64,000 bases of DNA, from NCBI GenBank assembly GCA_964030785.1, contig OZ034968.1, positions 62,034,399 to 62,098,398 on the forward strand, read 5' to 3'. Origin of the DNA: Siderastrea siderea (taxonomy: Eukaryota > Cnidaria > Anthozoa > Scleractinia > Rhizangiidae). Under the pieces are notes generated by a model, which did not search any database, had not been told where the DNA came from, and worked only from the letters and a program-made list of their open reading frames with translations. Of the stretch, positions 25,636-36,982 are shown piece by piece. A program made the translations under genes and the position numbers. Position 1 is the stretch's first letter, and each line of letters opens with the position of its first letter.

Positions 25636-28600
25636 CCCCCCACGGAAGGTCACTGGAAATTCCGAGGGGGAGGAGGGTTCAAAGGCAGAAATTTCCGAGG
25701 GGAGTGGGGGTTCATGGGAAGCTCCTTTTCCAGAGGGTGAACAAACACAAAAAAATTGAAAGCAACGCACGATTGTTCCCATGCACGAAGTTAATACTTA
25801 TGTAGGCTGCTTTGACCTTCAAAAATAAGCAAATATGTTGACTGAAATGCCAAATTTTGCAACTTTGATTTGTATGAAATTGCGGTACACCAGATTTGCA
25901 TATTCATGTCTACAGAAAATTGTGTCTCTCCTTGGCCTTCAATGAATATTTCACGGTTTTCAATCCTTTCAATGTGAACGTTTTTGCTAAACACCAAACT
26001 TGTTTAAACAAATATAAAAATATTTTTATCACGCATTTTCAGCTGCTTTTCACTGGATATCATCGAGATAGAAATGTTGCGTTACAGAAACAGTGACCCT
26101 CATAATTTGAAAAGGTCAGATTTCACGTGCTATGCAAATTTGATGCGCTTTGAACTGAAACTAAGTTCAGCCTATATTAGCTATTTCTTACAAATTCTTT
26201 TACAGTTGTCATTATCTTTGAGTTTCCATTTGTGCTTGATTTACTATAATTTCAATTTTAAACAAAGGATAAAGTGCTGGAAAGAAAGGTTCGATTTCTT
26301 ATTTTACAACAACTGAGCAAATACTCGCGCGCTGATTGGCTAATTTTTATCGTCAATAAGAGTACAGACGGATGAAACACGTAAAGCTGACGCAATCAGC
26401 GAAAGTTTTGTCAAACTTTTTAGTGCTGCGTTCTTGATGAGGCGAGAATTGTACCACAAATCTAGTAGTCGTCAATGAGGAAATCATCTAAAATTTATGG
26501 GTTAAAAACTGAAGAAACCATTGCAACCTTAGAGCGAAAAGATGAGGATATTTATTGTGGATTCAGACATGAAAATCGGCGGTGAGCGGGAATTTGTGCT
26601 GTCGATGAAATTAAGCTGAACCGTGTTTTAACGGATTATTTTTGTGAACAGTTTTCACTGGATTAAAGGTTAGTTGAGCAATTCTAATTTGTCCTTGTAT
26701 TTCTGACCTATTCTTACTAAAGTTTTAATTTACGAGCCTGTGATTCTCCGAATTACAGCGATGAAATTCAGATTCTGCGGCAATCGCATCTTCCATTGAC
26801 TCTGGATAGCATTTCTTCCCTTCGTTTGAAAATCAGTTTGGCTTGACAATGTTATGACGAAATTTATCATCAATAAGAGGACAGACGCATAAAAAACTGA
26901 CGTCAATTTGTTAATTCCTACATGGATTGCTTGCGCAATTTATTTTTAGACTCACGGTATGCAAATTCAGTGCACTATGAACTAACACTAATCCCGGGCA
27001 AAAAGCGGCTATTTTACTCTAATTCTCCCTCGAACATCATAACCATCGATTATTAGTGTAAGTTACATTCAACAGTTTTGCTTTTGACGGCAGGTTTGAG
27101 TGTGGCGAACACAATTTCAATTCTGAAAATTTTGGCTTCATTGTTTAGGTCGCATTCAGCACGCAAATTATTCACGGCAACCCTCAGCACCTAGAACGTT
27201 AGAACGTTTGAACATTCGGTCTGAACAAATTTTCGTGAACAACATGGAACATTTCAAACTGGATGGCAAACATGCAAATAGTATAGAGCAATAACAAAGC
27301 ATTGTAAGTTGAAAATGGATGTTATAATATTTTTAAAAAATGCTTTATGTCACAACAAAAACCATGTTTGCGCCCGTAACGTGGAAATTCCTGGGAGGGA
27401 GGGGGGTCATCAAAGACCCCCTTGGAATGGAAATTCCTAAGGGGTGGGGGGTGCAAACCAAAAAACCTTCCGTGGGAGGGGTATGGTTATTTTCTGGAAC
27501 CACACATTACAATAAGGATGTTAAAAGATCCATTGAGGACAAATTTAAAAGTTAGATGCACTCACTTTGAACGTGATCTGCGAGAACGTCTAGGTGATGA
27601 CGACCTGCAGAAATGATAAGACTTCACCTTGAATCTGATGGAGAGCTACATATAATGTAGGCATGTGACAGAGGAGTGCTGCATCCAGATTACAATTCTT
27701 TATAGAAATCAGTTCATTGGAGCTCAAACAAGTGAGATTTGTTTTTACAGCCCTTACCTTGATCTCCTTCTTCTTGGAGACTGTGACCTGTAACAACACA
27801 AAATGATTTTAAAACCCATTTCTTAAGAAAAATTGGCAGCACAAATATTTCATTACAATGAATCTGGCTTCTTCAGTTAGCAAACCTGGTTATTGATTGA
27901 CTTATTGAGTACAAGTTCAGCATAAACAGATTGCTTCCTGGCTGAATATCATTGAGGAAGCATGGGTGAATACAGGATTTATGAAAAGGGGGGAAGGGAT
28001 TGCTCATGCAACAAGTGCTAAAAATGCAACCTCATAAGGGGATCTAGTGGCATTCTCTTTCAGACATAAAACAGTAAAATATAGACTGTGAAATAAGGCA
28101 TTTCCTGCATTTTCAACTCTTGATATAGAGCTCACAGCCCTCAACCCTCTCAAAGGTTGCTCACTTAGCAAACCAGGAAGATAAATGGCAGGAAAAAATG
28201 AACCATGAGCCACCTGAAAAGAAGACAAGCATTACCTCCTATGCCTTCTTGGGGAAGGAGATCTAAAAAATAAAAAGAAAACATTGATCAGCCCCTTGAG
28301 ATTATATGAATTTTGACTTCTGAGACAAGTTCAGTGTCAGTGTTACAGAGATCTCCATATTAAAGAGATAAGGTGTACAAGAGCAAGTGAAGAGTTTGTG
28401 TTATGGAATTGAATACATGTATCGCAGTGATAGAGTTGATATGAGTTTTGCAGCTAACCTGTTTTACAGGATGCATTCCACAGGTCACTGTGTTACTGAC
28501 ATATAAACAAGCTAAACAGTGTTCCCTAGCTCTAAATCAGGATAAAAACCAGTTTGTTAATATAATATTGTCATCATATTGACCTGTGGTTGTGACCTGT

Positions 28601-29800
28601 AGAATGTGAGAGTGAGTGTTGAGTAGATACCTGTACTGTGGAAGTGAATATATTATAGAGATGAAGTTTATAAGAGTTTTGATCCCTGCTTGTAGTAAGT
28701 AGGTGTTCAAATAAAGGAGGTGTCCATTCAGTAACTGGGTAAAATCTTTCCCTAGAGGAATTGCCCTGGATGATTTTCCCCTTTCATTGAAGCAATATAC
28801 CACACATTTCTATGGTTTATTGGCTCAATAAACCACGCAGGATGTTGGAAGAACACAACAGATTGTACGTCACGAGGTGAAGGCGAGTGATTTACAAGCT
28901 TTTCAAGGGTTATTCCTACATCCCAAGTAGCTTCTTGAGCCAATTAACCCTAGAGATGTGTGGTATATTGCTTTTATATAATAACTACATTTTCCATGTT
29001 GTTTACTGGTATAATAATCAATAGGTATTGACCAATCACAGCGTGCACATTATCTTCAGTTACTGTATGATGAGACATAAAGCCCTTAGAAGAAGACAAT
29101 TTATTAGTCCCCTAGCTCACAGCTTACCTTTGAAGTTTCTAAAGATATGCAAAGTTTAACAGCAAGCTTTCTTCAAATAAAGAAAATTATTAAAAGGGGG
29201 ATAACTGTCTGAGGCGATTTGTCCGGGTAGGAGGGGGGCCCATTTGACCTCAATTTGTCTGTACCAAAAAAAAGTACAGTTAATGTGAGTTTTGGTCTCC
29301 TAGCCCAAAAGAAAATGTTCCACTGCATTACCTTAAATTTCTACAAGGCAGGATAAAAATAAAATGACCTGTCACACTCAGTACCTCGAAAAGGATCGAT
29401 GCCTTCGTCGTTTTGGTGACCTAGATCTACTTCGTCTGCGATCTGAAGACAAGTAACAATCGATAAGCTCAAGTAAGCAACAAAAGAAAAGTCTGAAGTA
29501 AGCACGTAAGCTTAACATAATTTCCTCACATTCGAATTTAATACCGGTAACCCTACGTTATACTATGAAATTTATTGTGACTTACCGCCTTCTTTCCTTC
29601 TTTCTCTAGATCGTGATCGACTACGTCGACGTTCTGTGAAAACTAATGAGACACAAAACGAGTCATTTCTAAGTTACAAGGGATCGAACACACGTCCCGG
29701 GACACACGTACCAAGTTCTGTTTGCAAACTAAAGCTAGAATGGAAGTTTAATCTTACCTCTGCTGCGAGGAGAACGGCTCCTACTTCTACTTCTTGCCAT
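20192..29800 (-). CDS. SNRNP27: U4/U6.U5 small nuclear ribonucleoprotein 27 kDa protein
   Basis: Ten exons (29758-29800, 29586-29633, 29385-29442, 28236-28262, 27758-27787, 27566-27604, 24576-24646, 21918-21994, 21252-21316, 20192-20246) join with consistent phases to 170 aa. The protein is a component of the U4/U6.U5 tri-snRNP of the spliceosome. Residues 1 to about 88 are an Arg/Ser-rich domain starting MARSRSRSRSPRSR, split over six small exons. The conserved C-terminal part follows: EEAMMKMMGFSNFDTTKGKH (human [20 protein letters not shown]) and the end QYMNRRGGFNRPLDYVN. Length and architecture match the family (human about 155 aa). Several 27-58-nt microexons encode the RS domain. The introns are loaded with inverted-repeat elements, and a 6.9-kb Foldback-like insertion begins 93 bp upstream of the start. 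Confidence 0.95.
20534..20834. repeat. Long hairpin element in SNRNP27 intron 9
   Basis: The arms AATACAACAATATTTTTGCA and TGCAAAAATACATCTGTATT bracket inner arms GGGTAACCACGCATTTTTCA and TGAAAAATGCGTGGTTACCC. Arm length is about 115 bp with a short central region. It is palindromic throughout, so the spliced-out intron could form a long RNA hairpin. Confidence 0.65.
22392..22702. repeat. MITE with about 50-bp inverted ends
   Basis: The left end GGCCCTGTTACACTAAGCAA mirrors the right end TTGCCTGGTGTAAAAGCACC. Pairing continues inward through CAACTTGTC...GCAATTTTGTTG. It contains an additional internal TGTTACACTGGGCAATTTTT copy. It lies in SNRNP27 intron 7. The target duplication is ambiguous (CTTTA on both sides). 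Confidence 0.65.
22901..24322 (+). mobile_element. Decayed pogo-like (Tc1/mariner superfamily) element
   Basis: Inverted ends CAGTATGTTGCCCAGTTTTC and GAAAACTGGGCAACACACTG are flanked by TA on both sides (22899-22900, 24323-24324). A second copy of CCCAGTTTTCGTAC follows each end. On the plus strand around 23840-23940 a reading frame shows AVNDVRDSGLSVRKATQK, a stop, then KSTLQDRLN. This matches the psq-type helix-turn-helix at the N-terminus of pogo transposases, with TGA where TGG (Trp) is expected. No DDE domain remains. It is 1422 bp, in SNRNP27 intron 7. Confidence 0.8.
24404..24538. repeat. Hairpin MITE with CCGACTGTCGG repeats
   Basis: The ends TGGTAATTGTG...AGCTCCCTTC and GAGGGGAGCT...AATTACCA are inverted. 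The core holds several copies of (C)CGACTGTCGG(C). It lies in SNRNP27 intron 7, about 40 bp from exon 7. Confidence 0.55.
25040..25505 (-). repeat. tRNA-related interspersed repeat, split by a MITE
   Basis: On the minus strand GGTGTAATGGTTAGCGTGTT resembles a tRNA A-box region. It is followed by a body with CATTGTCACTCTCTACCCAG and then the ATGCTAGTCC motif shared with the repeats at 13.1 and 55.7 kb. A 206-bp MITE at 25128-25333 interrupts it. Confidence 0.45.
25128..25333. mobile_element. MITE, 206 bp, with a TTA duplication
   Basis: The left end CCTCTTTCACTCCCAGAGTC mirrors the right end CACTCTTGGGAGTGAAAGGG. TTA flanks both sides (25125-25127, 25334-25336). A 3-bp TTA duplication suggests a PIF/Harbinger-related source. 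It is nested in the interspersed repeat. Confidence 0.7.
25602..27505. mobile_element. Non-autonomous DNA element, 1.9 kb
   Basis: The left end GTGTGGTTCCAGAAAATATC then CATACCCC...CACGGAAGG mirrors the right end CCTTCCGTGGGAGGGGTATG then GTTATTTTCTGGAACCACAC. ATT flanks both ends. The subterminal regions carry paired GGAAATTCC(G/T)(A/G)(A/G)GG motifs. No transposase frame was recognised. It fills most of SNRNP27 intron 6. Confidence 0.7.
28790..28972. repeat. Hairpin MITE in SNRNP27 intron 3
   Basis: The arms AAGCAATATACCACACATTT and ATGTGTGGTATATTGCTT are inverted, with inner pairing TTATTGGCTCAA against TTGAGCCAATTAA. Confidence 0.6.
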
Positions 29801-29885
29801 ACTTTGTATTATCTATGTAAACTAAGAGACATAAGTGTACCTTAAACTTTCAGTGGACGTGATAGGGAAAAAACGAGGAGTCAGA

Positions 29886-29893
29886 AGAGTTTT
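29886..29893 (+). repeat. Left target-site duplication of the Foldback-like element
   Basis: AGAGTTTT here is repeated exactly at 36843-36850, immediately outside the inverted ends. Confidence 0.85.
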
Positions 29894-31112
29894 GGTATAT
29901 ACTTCATGGGTGAATGCCACGAGTGCATTGACTACCATCAGTGCATTATGGGTACAAGTGTGGGTAGTGCATTATGGATATACTTGACTAACTTGACTAA
30001 CTTCACTAACTTAGCTTTCTTGGCCTACTTCACTAACTTGGGTTACTTGGCTAACTTCACTAACTCGGGTTACTTGACTAACTTCACTAACTTGGGTTAC
30101 TTGGCTAACTTAGCTTGCTTGACCTGCTTCATTGACTTGGGTTACTTGGCTAACTTCACTAACTTGGGTTACTTGGCTAACTTCACTAACTCGGGTTACT
30201 TGACTAACTTCACTAACTTGGGTTACTTGGCTAACTTAGCTTGCTTGGCCTGCTTCATTGACTTGGGTTACTTGGCTAACTGGACTTACTTCACTAACTT
30301 GGGTTACTTGACTAACTTCACTAACTTGGGTTACTTGGCTAACTTAGCTTGCTTGGCCTGCTTCATTGACTTGGGTTACTTGGCTAACTGGACTTACTTC
30401 ACTAACTTGGGTTACTTGACTAACTTCACTAACTTGGGTTACTTGGCTAACTTAGCTTGCTTGGCCTGCTTCACTAACTTAGCTTTCTTGGCCTACTTCA
30501 CTAACTTTGGTTACTTGGCTAACTTAGCTTGCTTGGCCTACTTCACTAACTTAGCTTGCTTGGCCTGCTTCACTAACTTAGCTTTCTTGGCCTACTTCAC
30601 TAACTTTGGTTACTTGGCTAACTTAGCTTGCTTGGCCTACTTCACTAACTTAGCTTGCTTGGCCTGCTTCACTAACTTAGCTTTCTTGGCCTACTTCACT
30701 AACTTTGGTTACTTGGCTAACTTAGCTTGCTTGGCCTGCTTCATTGACTTGGGTTACTTGGCTAACTTCACTAACTTGGGTTACTTGGCCTACTTCATTG
30801 ACTTGGGTTACTTGACTAACTTCACGAACTTGGGTTACTTGGCTAACTTAGCTTGCTTGGCCTGCTTCATTGACTTGGGTTACTTGGCTAACTTCACTAA
30901 CTTGGGTTACTTGGCTAACTTCGCTTTCTTGATTAACTTGGCTTCCTTCTCTTACTTGCGTTACTTCACTAACTTAGGTCACTTGGCTAACTTGGCCTAT
31001 TTCTTTAACTTGAGTTACTTGGCCAACTTCGCTTACTTAGGTTACTTGGTTAACTTCGCTTTCTTGGATGACTTGGCTAACTTCATTTACTTGGTTACTT
31101 GGCTAACTTCGC
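29894..31112 (+). repeat. Left terminal array of the Foldback-like element
   Basis: About 85 bp of unique end is followed by roughly 125 nonamer units such as TACTTGGCT, AACTTCACT and AACTTGGGT, arranged in higher-order blocks of three and more. Because the unit is 9 bp, one frame stays open from an ATG at 29906 for 460 codons, giving a YLA-NFT-NLG type repeat. It is more likely a by-product of the repeat than a gene. Confidence 0.85.
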
Positions 31113-31799
31113 TTCGAAAACAACAGAACAAACAACAGGTTCATACCCCTAGCCCACAAACAATAGCAGCTGTTACAATAGAGGGAAGAGTAATGGATTT
31201 ACTAGCTAACGAGAGCTGCCACACTTCCGAAACGCGAAATTTGATTGGATTTCACGGATTTCCTTCTTTTAGTATACCCATTTTGTGATCACCTGTGATC
31301 ATTGCAATATGATTGGCTCTCGTCAGTGTGGATTTATTTACTAATCGCACTTTCTTTGTTCTAAATCGCATCTTTTCCCCAAGCAAATAAAAATGGAACA
31401 TTCAAACAATTGCTGTAGTTTCTTTTTCCTTTAAACTGATATTGGAACATTCCGAAAATTATTGTTATTTCTTTTTTTCCTTCAAATTGCTCAGATTCCT
31501 TGTCATTCTTCACGTAATTAGTGTGGATTACTCTGACAAAAAAGAGGTTAAGCATGACGTTTAAGGCAAACGGCAAAAATGAAACTTTTGCCATCTCTCT
31601 TGAGTTGTATGTACGTATACAGTGGAGTGAATTTATTCGTATTTGCAATGAATAGTAGGAGACGTTATTCCATTTTTGTGGGCTTTATTTCCGGATCAGA
31701 AGAAAAGAACTTCAAATCAGAAGTTAGTAGGAATTATAACGTGCTTTTCCCCAGTCATTCTTCCCAATCAATTCTCACGCCACTTTGTCATCCAATCAG

Positions 31800-31935
31800 A
31801 ACTAAAACCAAAACCAATGGCTAGCTTCACTACAGATTTTTTTTGCTTCTAATTTGATTGGTTCGATTGATTGCTTGTCGTCTGTGATTGGCTAGAATAA
31901 AATCTTTGGTTTTGGTTTACGACACAAATTATTGA
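31800..31935. repeat. Dispersed repeat with GTGTCGTAAACCAAAACC end
   Basis: Inverted motifs AACTAAAACCAAAACC and GGTTTTGGTTTACGACAC with paired CCAATCA/TGATTGG motifs mark a small element inside the Foldback-like core. A related copy lies at about 50310-50530. Confidence 0.5.
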
Positions 31936-33902
31936 AAATTGCTCCTTTTATAAATTTCTTGCCGCTTAAGGACGTTCGCGCCAAAATTTTATACCCGATA
32001 GATTTCTTTAATTTTTTTTGCTGCGGTCAGATAATGAGAAATGCAAAAATAGTTGGGGTCACCGAATTCGTTTCAAAGTAAAAGCGTGTGGATAACTACC
32101 ATGATTTTGAAATTTTGACGCGCGTTATTCGGCATGATTTACAAGGTTTATCGTTAAAAATATCGAAGATGAGTAATCAGAGGCTAACGATCTTAGTCAC
32201 ATTTTGTAGAAGTGCATCTGTTGCGTAAATAATTCATAGTTAGCCATCTTTTTTGTAAAATTAAACCCTGGAAAAACCCATTTGAAACTTACGTGCGACA
32301 AAAAGGAAACCTCAAAAAGTGGAAATCAAACCGCCAGTGTGACAAAAAAGAAAAAACTTCCACTCGATAGATTTTTCATTTTCTCGCAAATCGTAGATAT
32401 TAGTTAACAATCGGATCCTTTAATAACAATAACGTAGGGGTCACTGACCATTCTAACAGAGCAAATTGCATGCGAAGCTTGCCGAAGGGCAACCCACCCT
32501 AAATGTTTTTAGAAATTTTACTCGGCGCGCACGCTCAAAGTATGGCGTGGCACGGCGTTGCGACATGAATTACGTGCGCAGTAGGGATGAGCATAAACAA
32601 TTGCTGCGTTTTTATGTGGCGGGTGCTTATTTGAGATTTGAAGTGACAAAGAGATCTTTTATTGTACAAAAAACTTAAGAGAATTTCTCAACTACAACTA
32701 TAGCTAAGGAATTTGTAGCGGCGTTTTACAGTATAAAACCGAGAGTAAGAACCTAACATTTATGAACCTATTACGTTTAAATTGTTAAATTAGCCCCATT
32801 TTAATTTGTAAGCCCCCTTTTTTTTCCAAAATTGGTTAAAAATTTTACTTTTTGGAAAATACGTTTGAACAAGACTTTACACAACACTCAAGTAATATGC
32901 AAGTTTTATACAAATAATCGGCCAAAAATCACTTAAAGGTCTATTGGAAACAATGTAAATCTTTCCTCAGAAAGTAAGAACCTATTAGACCTAGTAAGGA
33001 TGGTGCCTCCTATTGTTACTGCGCACTTGTTCTGCGCATCACGCAATGCATCAATCACACTGGGCGCGCGCGCTTTTGGTTAATTTGCTCACTCAAAATG
33101 ATGAATTCAACTACGTGACCAAGCGCGCGACTAAAAAGCAAGAAAGTTTTCTCTGCGACGAAATCCAGTTTATGGACATTTACTAAGCCAGGAACAGCGG
33201 AAACAGCAGAAGATCAGTAACCATTGATCGCTAACCACTGAAATTGGCTTACGTTAACAGTTAAAAACAGATGGCTAAGCGCTAAAACGTAACCTGCAAA
33301 CTGCTAACTACATATGGCGTAGATGCAAATATTTAACTTGCTAGGGAGGGGATAGGAAAAATGTAACGGGCCCCAAATGCCATTCCATAGAACTTGTAAA
33401 CAACTCGTATAACTTTTAAAAACGCGTGGCGACCCCTACTTTTTATTTTTTTAAATGAAAGTGGTAAGTCTATAAAGCATATGTTTAATTTGTCATAAAG
33501 TGAAACAAAATTTAGGCCGATTTTCTGGCCGTGCAAGTGAGAGCTGCTAGAGTCAAAAATGGTATATATTAACCTTACATTAAAATATACAAAGAAAATA
33601 AATTTCACAGAGTATGTCAGTTTTAATTTTCTTTATTGCAAACCAGCAAGACCAATACAAATTTCTTTTTTTTTGTTATTAGAAACGAGCCTAACAATTA
33701 AAATTAAACCGAACAGATATGATATGCAGATATGATTACCACTGATTATTTTTGTTCAACGCATGCATGCAGGTACAAGATTGACTTAACAACAAACTGC
33801 TCATTAGCAATGACATTGTGGACAAATATTCACGAAAAATAACCTCTGTCCCTTTCTTTATATTTCTTGCAGTTTGAGCTCTTATTCAATTATTTTCTGC
33901 AG

Positions 33903-34296
33903 GAGTTTACACCTGCAAGATAGAGTTTATTCACGGTTTTCTGGTTCACACTGTAAGTAACTTAAACTGAATTAATGAAGTAATTAAAAATATATACGAG
34001 AATTTGGAAATGAGCAAGATGCAAGATTAAAACTGCAATATTTTTAGCTGCTTGCATGTTAAAATAATTAATATGAAATATCAATTACTTAACTTTTATC
34101 ATCCTGTAAAAAAAAGTAAGGCATAGGTGATTTTAAAGCCTTGGGACTTGCACTATTTTGATAACATGCTGCAATTTTCTTTTTTAATTGGACTGGTTTT
34201 TGTGTAAACATTTACCACCGTGTGCTCACGTAGGTCCTATTTTCGTAGCCTACCATTATTATGGAGCAGGTCACTACGATGCCACGACACCATTAG
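33903..34296 (+). pseudogene. Two exon-like pieces in the Foldback core
   Basis: The segments 33903-33952 and 34234-34296 both have polypyrimidine-AG on the left and GTAAG on the right. Joined, they keep one frame containing CPIFVAYHYYGAGHYDATTP. The GHYDA-type ending resembles the tail of OTU-like cysteine protease folds seen in some eukaryotic mobile elements, but this is a resemblance only. No neighbouring exons were found, so it may be a remnant of a gene once carried by the element. Confidence 0.3.
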
Positions 34297-35029
34297 GTAA
34301 GATGAAATAATTATTAAGTACAATGCACAAAAATAGCGGTTTAAATTATAGGAAGTATACGGAAATGTGCTTCTGCAATCAAAAATATTTTCATGCAGTG
34401 TCAAAGACAACCATTCCTCACATATGAAAACTCATTGTTTTTAAACAATGAGTTGTGACTTTCCAATTTGTGCTGTCACAACTACTCAATTTCAAAAGGG
34501 ACGCAATCGTGGAAAAACTAGTTGAAAAACCAGCGGTATGCAGCCAAAAATTAAGTATTGATGTGTTTTCTTGTACTCGACATTTAATTCAGACCATTCA
34601 CTGAAAGAAAAAATGCTGAAAATTATTGTTTCCGTTCTGCTTTGTGATTGGTTAACTTTGTCTGGGTGACCCAGGTAACTGTAGCACTGTATGATCTTCA
34701 GAACATATGTGCAGTTTTTTAGGATATCAACAAAACGCAAAATAACTTAAAGATTTACATGTAAGTTGCTGATTAATATCATTGACCTTTTTGACCCATC
34801 GCACCCCCCCTCCCTACGGGCCTGCTGTATACACTTACTGGATTAAGAATGTAGTGTGTGTGTGGGTACACGGCTGATTTTTTATACAGCATGGGAGTTT
34901 TGGGCTTTCACACACTGAAACTTTTTTTGGCCATCGGGTATTTATGAGGCTGACAGTTCCCTTTTAGAATAATCCCTAATCCCTGGCTATCAAACGCGAT
35001 TTGTTTAAGCTGTGAGTGATTTTCTTTTT

Positions 35030-36842
35030 ACTTTTTAGCCAAGTAACCAAAGTTATCCAAGTAACTCAAGTAAGTGAAGGAAGCCAAGTTAGTCAAGTGA
35101 CCTAAGTTAGCGAAGTTATCCAAGTAACTCAAGTAAGTGAAGGAAGCCAAGTTAGCCAAGTGACCTAAGTTAGCGAAGTTATCCAAGTAGCGCAAGTAAG
35201 TGAAGGAAGCCAAGTTAGCCAAGTGACCTAAGTTAGCGAAGTTATCCAAGTAGCGCAAGTAAGTGAAGGAAGCCAAGTTAGCCAAGTGACCTAAGTTAGC
35301 GAAGTTATCCAAGTAACTCAAGTAAGTGAAGGAAGCCAAGTTAGCCAAGTGACCTAAGTTAGCGAAGTAACTCAAGTAAGTGAAGGAAGCCAAGTTAGCT
35401 AAGTTAGCCAAGTGACCAAAGTTATCCAAGTAACTCAAGTAAGTGAAGGAAGCCAAGTTAGCCAAGTGACCTAAGTTAGCGAAGTAACTCAAGTAAGTGA
35501 AGGAAGCCAAGTTAGCCAAGTTAGCCAAGTGACCAAAGTTATCCAAGTAACTCAAGTAAGTGAAGGAAGCCAAGTTAGCCAAGTGACCTAAGTTAGCGAA
35601 GTTATCCAAGTAGCGCAAGTAAGTGAAGGAAGCCAAGTTAGCCAAGTGATCTAAGTTAGCGAAGTAACTCAAGTAAGTGAAGGAAGCCAAGTTAGCCAAG
35701 TTAGCCAATTGACCAAAGTTATCTAAGTAACTCAAGTAAGTGAAGGAAGCCAAGTTAGCCAAGTGACCTAAGTTAGCGAAGTAACTCAAGTAAGTGAAGG
35801 AAGCCAAGTTAGCCAAGTGACCTAAGTTAGCGAAGTAACTCAAGTAAGTGAAGGAAGCCAAGTTAGCCAAGTGACCTAAGTTAGCGAAGTAACTCAAGTA
35901 AGTGAAGGAAGCCAAGTTAGCCAAGTTAGCCAAGTGACCAAAGTTATCCAAGTAACTCAAGTAAGTGAAGGAAGCCAAGTTAGCCAAGTGACCTAAGTTA
36001 GCGAAGTTATCCAAGTAGCGCAAGTAAGTGAAGGAAGCCAAGTTAGCCAAGTGATCTAAGTTAGCGAAGTAACTCAAGTAAGTGAAGGAAGCCAAGTTAG
36101 CCAAGTTAGCCAATTGACCAAAGTTATCCAAGTAACTCAAGTAAGTGAAGGAAGCCAAGTTAGCCAAGTGACCTAAGTTAGCGAAGTAACTCAAGTAAGT
36201 GAAGGAAGCCAAGTTAGCTAAGTTAGCCAAGTGACCAAAGTTATCCAAGTAACTCAAGTAAGTGAAGGAAGCCAAGTTAGCCAAGTGACCTAAGTTAGCG
36301 AAGTAACTCAAGTAAGTGAAGGAAGCCAAGTTAGCCAAGTTAGCCAATTGACCAAAGTTATCCAAGTAACTCAAGTAAGTGAAGGAAGCCAAGTTAGCCA
36401 AGTGACCTAAGTTAGCGAAGTTATCCAAGTAGCGCAAGTAAGTGAAGGAAGCCAAGTTAGCCAAGTGACCAAAGTTAGCGAAGTTATCTAAGTAACTCAA
36501 GTAAGTGAAGGAAGCCAAGTTAGCCAAGTGACCTAAGTTAGCGAAGTTAGTGAAGTTATCCAAGTAACCCAAGTTAGTGAAGTTAGCCAAGTAATCCAAG
36601 TCAATGAAGCAGGCCAAGCAAGCTAAGTTAGCCAAGTAACCCAAGTTAGTGAAGTTAGTCAAGTAACCCGAGTTAGTGAAGTTAGCCAAGTAACCCAAGT
36701 TAGTGAAGTAGGCCAAGAAAGCTAAGTTAGTGAAGTTAGTCAAGTTAGCCAAGTATATCCATAATGCACTACCCACACTTGTACCCATAATGCACTGATG
36801 GTAGTCAATGCACTCGTGGCATTCACCCATGAAGTATATACC
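35030..36842 (-). repeat. Right terminal array of the Foldback-like element
   Basis: Roughly 190 nonamer units (GCCAAGTTA, GCCAAGTGA, CCTAAGTTA, GCGAAGTTA, TCCAAGTAA, CTCAAGTAA, GTGAAGGAA) form a 63-bp higher-order repeat with variants. It is longer than the left array and more homogenised. On the minus strand one frame is open for 612 codons (35028-36866), and its residues from MGECHECIDYHQC onward match the start of the left-hand frame. Confidence 0.85.
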
Positions 36843-36850
36843 AGAGTTTT
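36843..36850 (+). repeat. Right target-site duplication of the Foldback-like element
   Basis: AGAGTTTT, identical to 29886-29893. Confidence 0.85.
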
Positions 36851-36982
36851 TCAGTTGCAGGCTCACGTTGTTGACTTGCGGCTGCTCATATGATCTTATG
36901 AGCGCGCCTCGGTTTTAACTCTTCACGCTGGTTTGCAATCGCGGGCGCATATCTAATATTTTGCATTGCAGAGTCTGCGTTA

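Larger units (their letters stand above)
29894..36842. mobile_element. Foldback-like transposon with 9-bp-repeat inverted ends
   Basis: The element is 6949 bp and bounded by a perfect 8-bp duplication. Both ends begin GGTATATACTTCATGGGTGA and share about 85 bp of unique inverted sequence before entering tandem arrays of a nonamer, approximately (A/T)ACTT(G/C)(G/A)(C/G)T on the left and its complement on the right. Large inverted ends built of short tandem repeats are the hallmark of Drosophila FB and Galileo elements. 8-bp duplications fit P, hAT or related superfamilies, so the superfamily is not settled. The core (about 31.3-35.0 kb) has no recognisable transposase and contains other repeats, so it is probably non-autonomous. 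Confidence 0.85.

Noticed and set aside
29978..36760. CRISPR-like or direct-repeat array
   Set aside because: The unit is a 9-bp minisatellite without spacers, inverted at two ends of a transposon in a eukaryotic genome.
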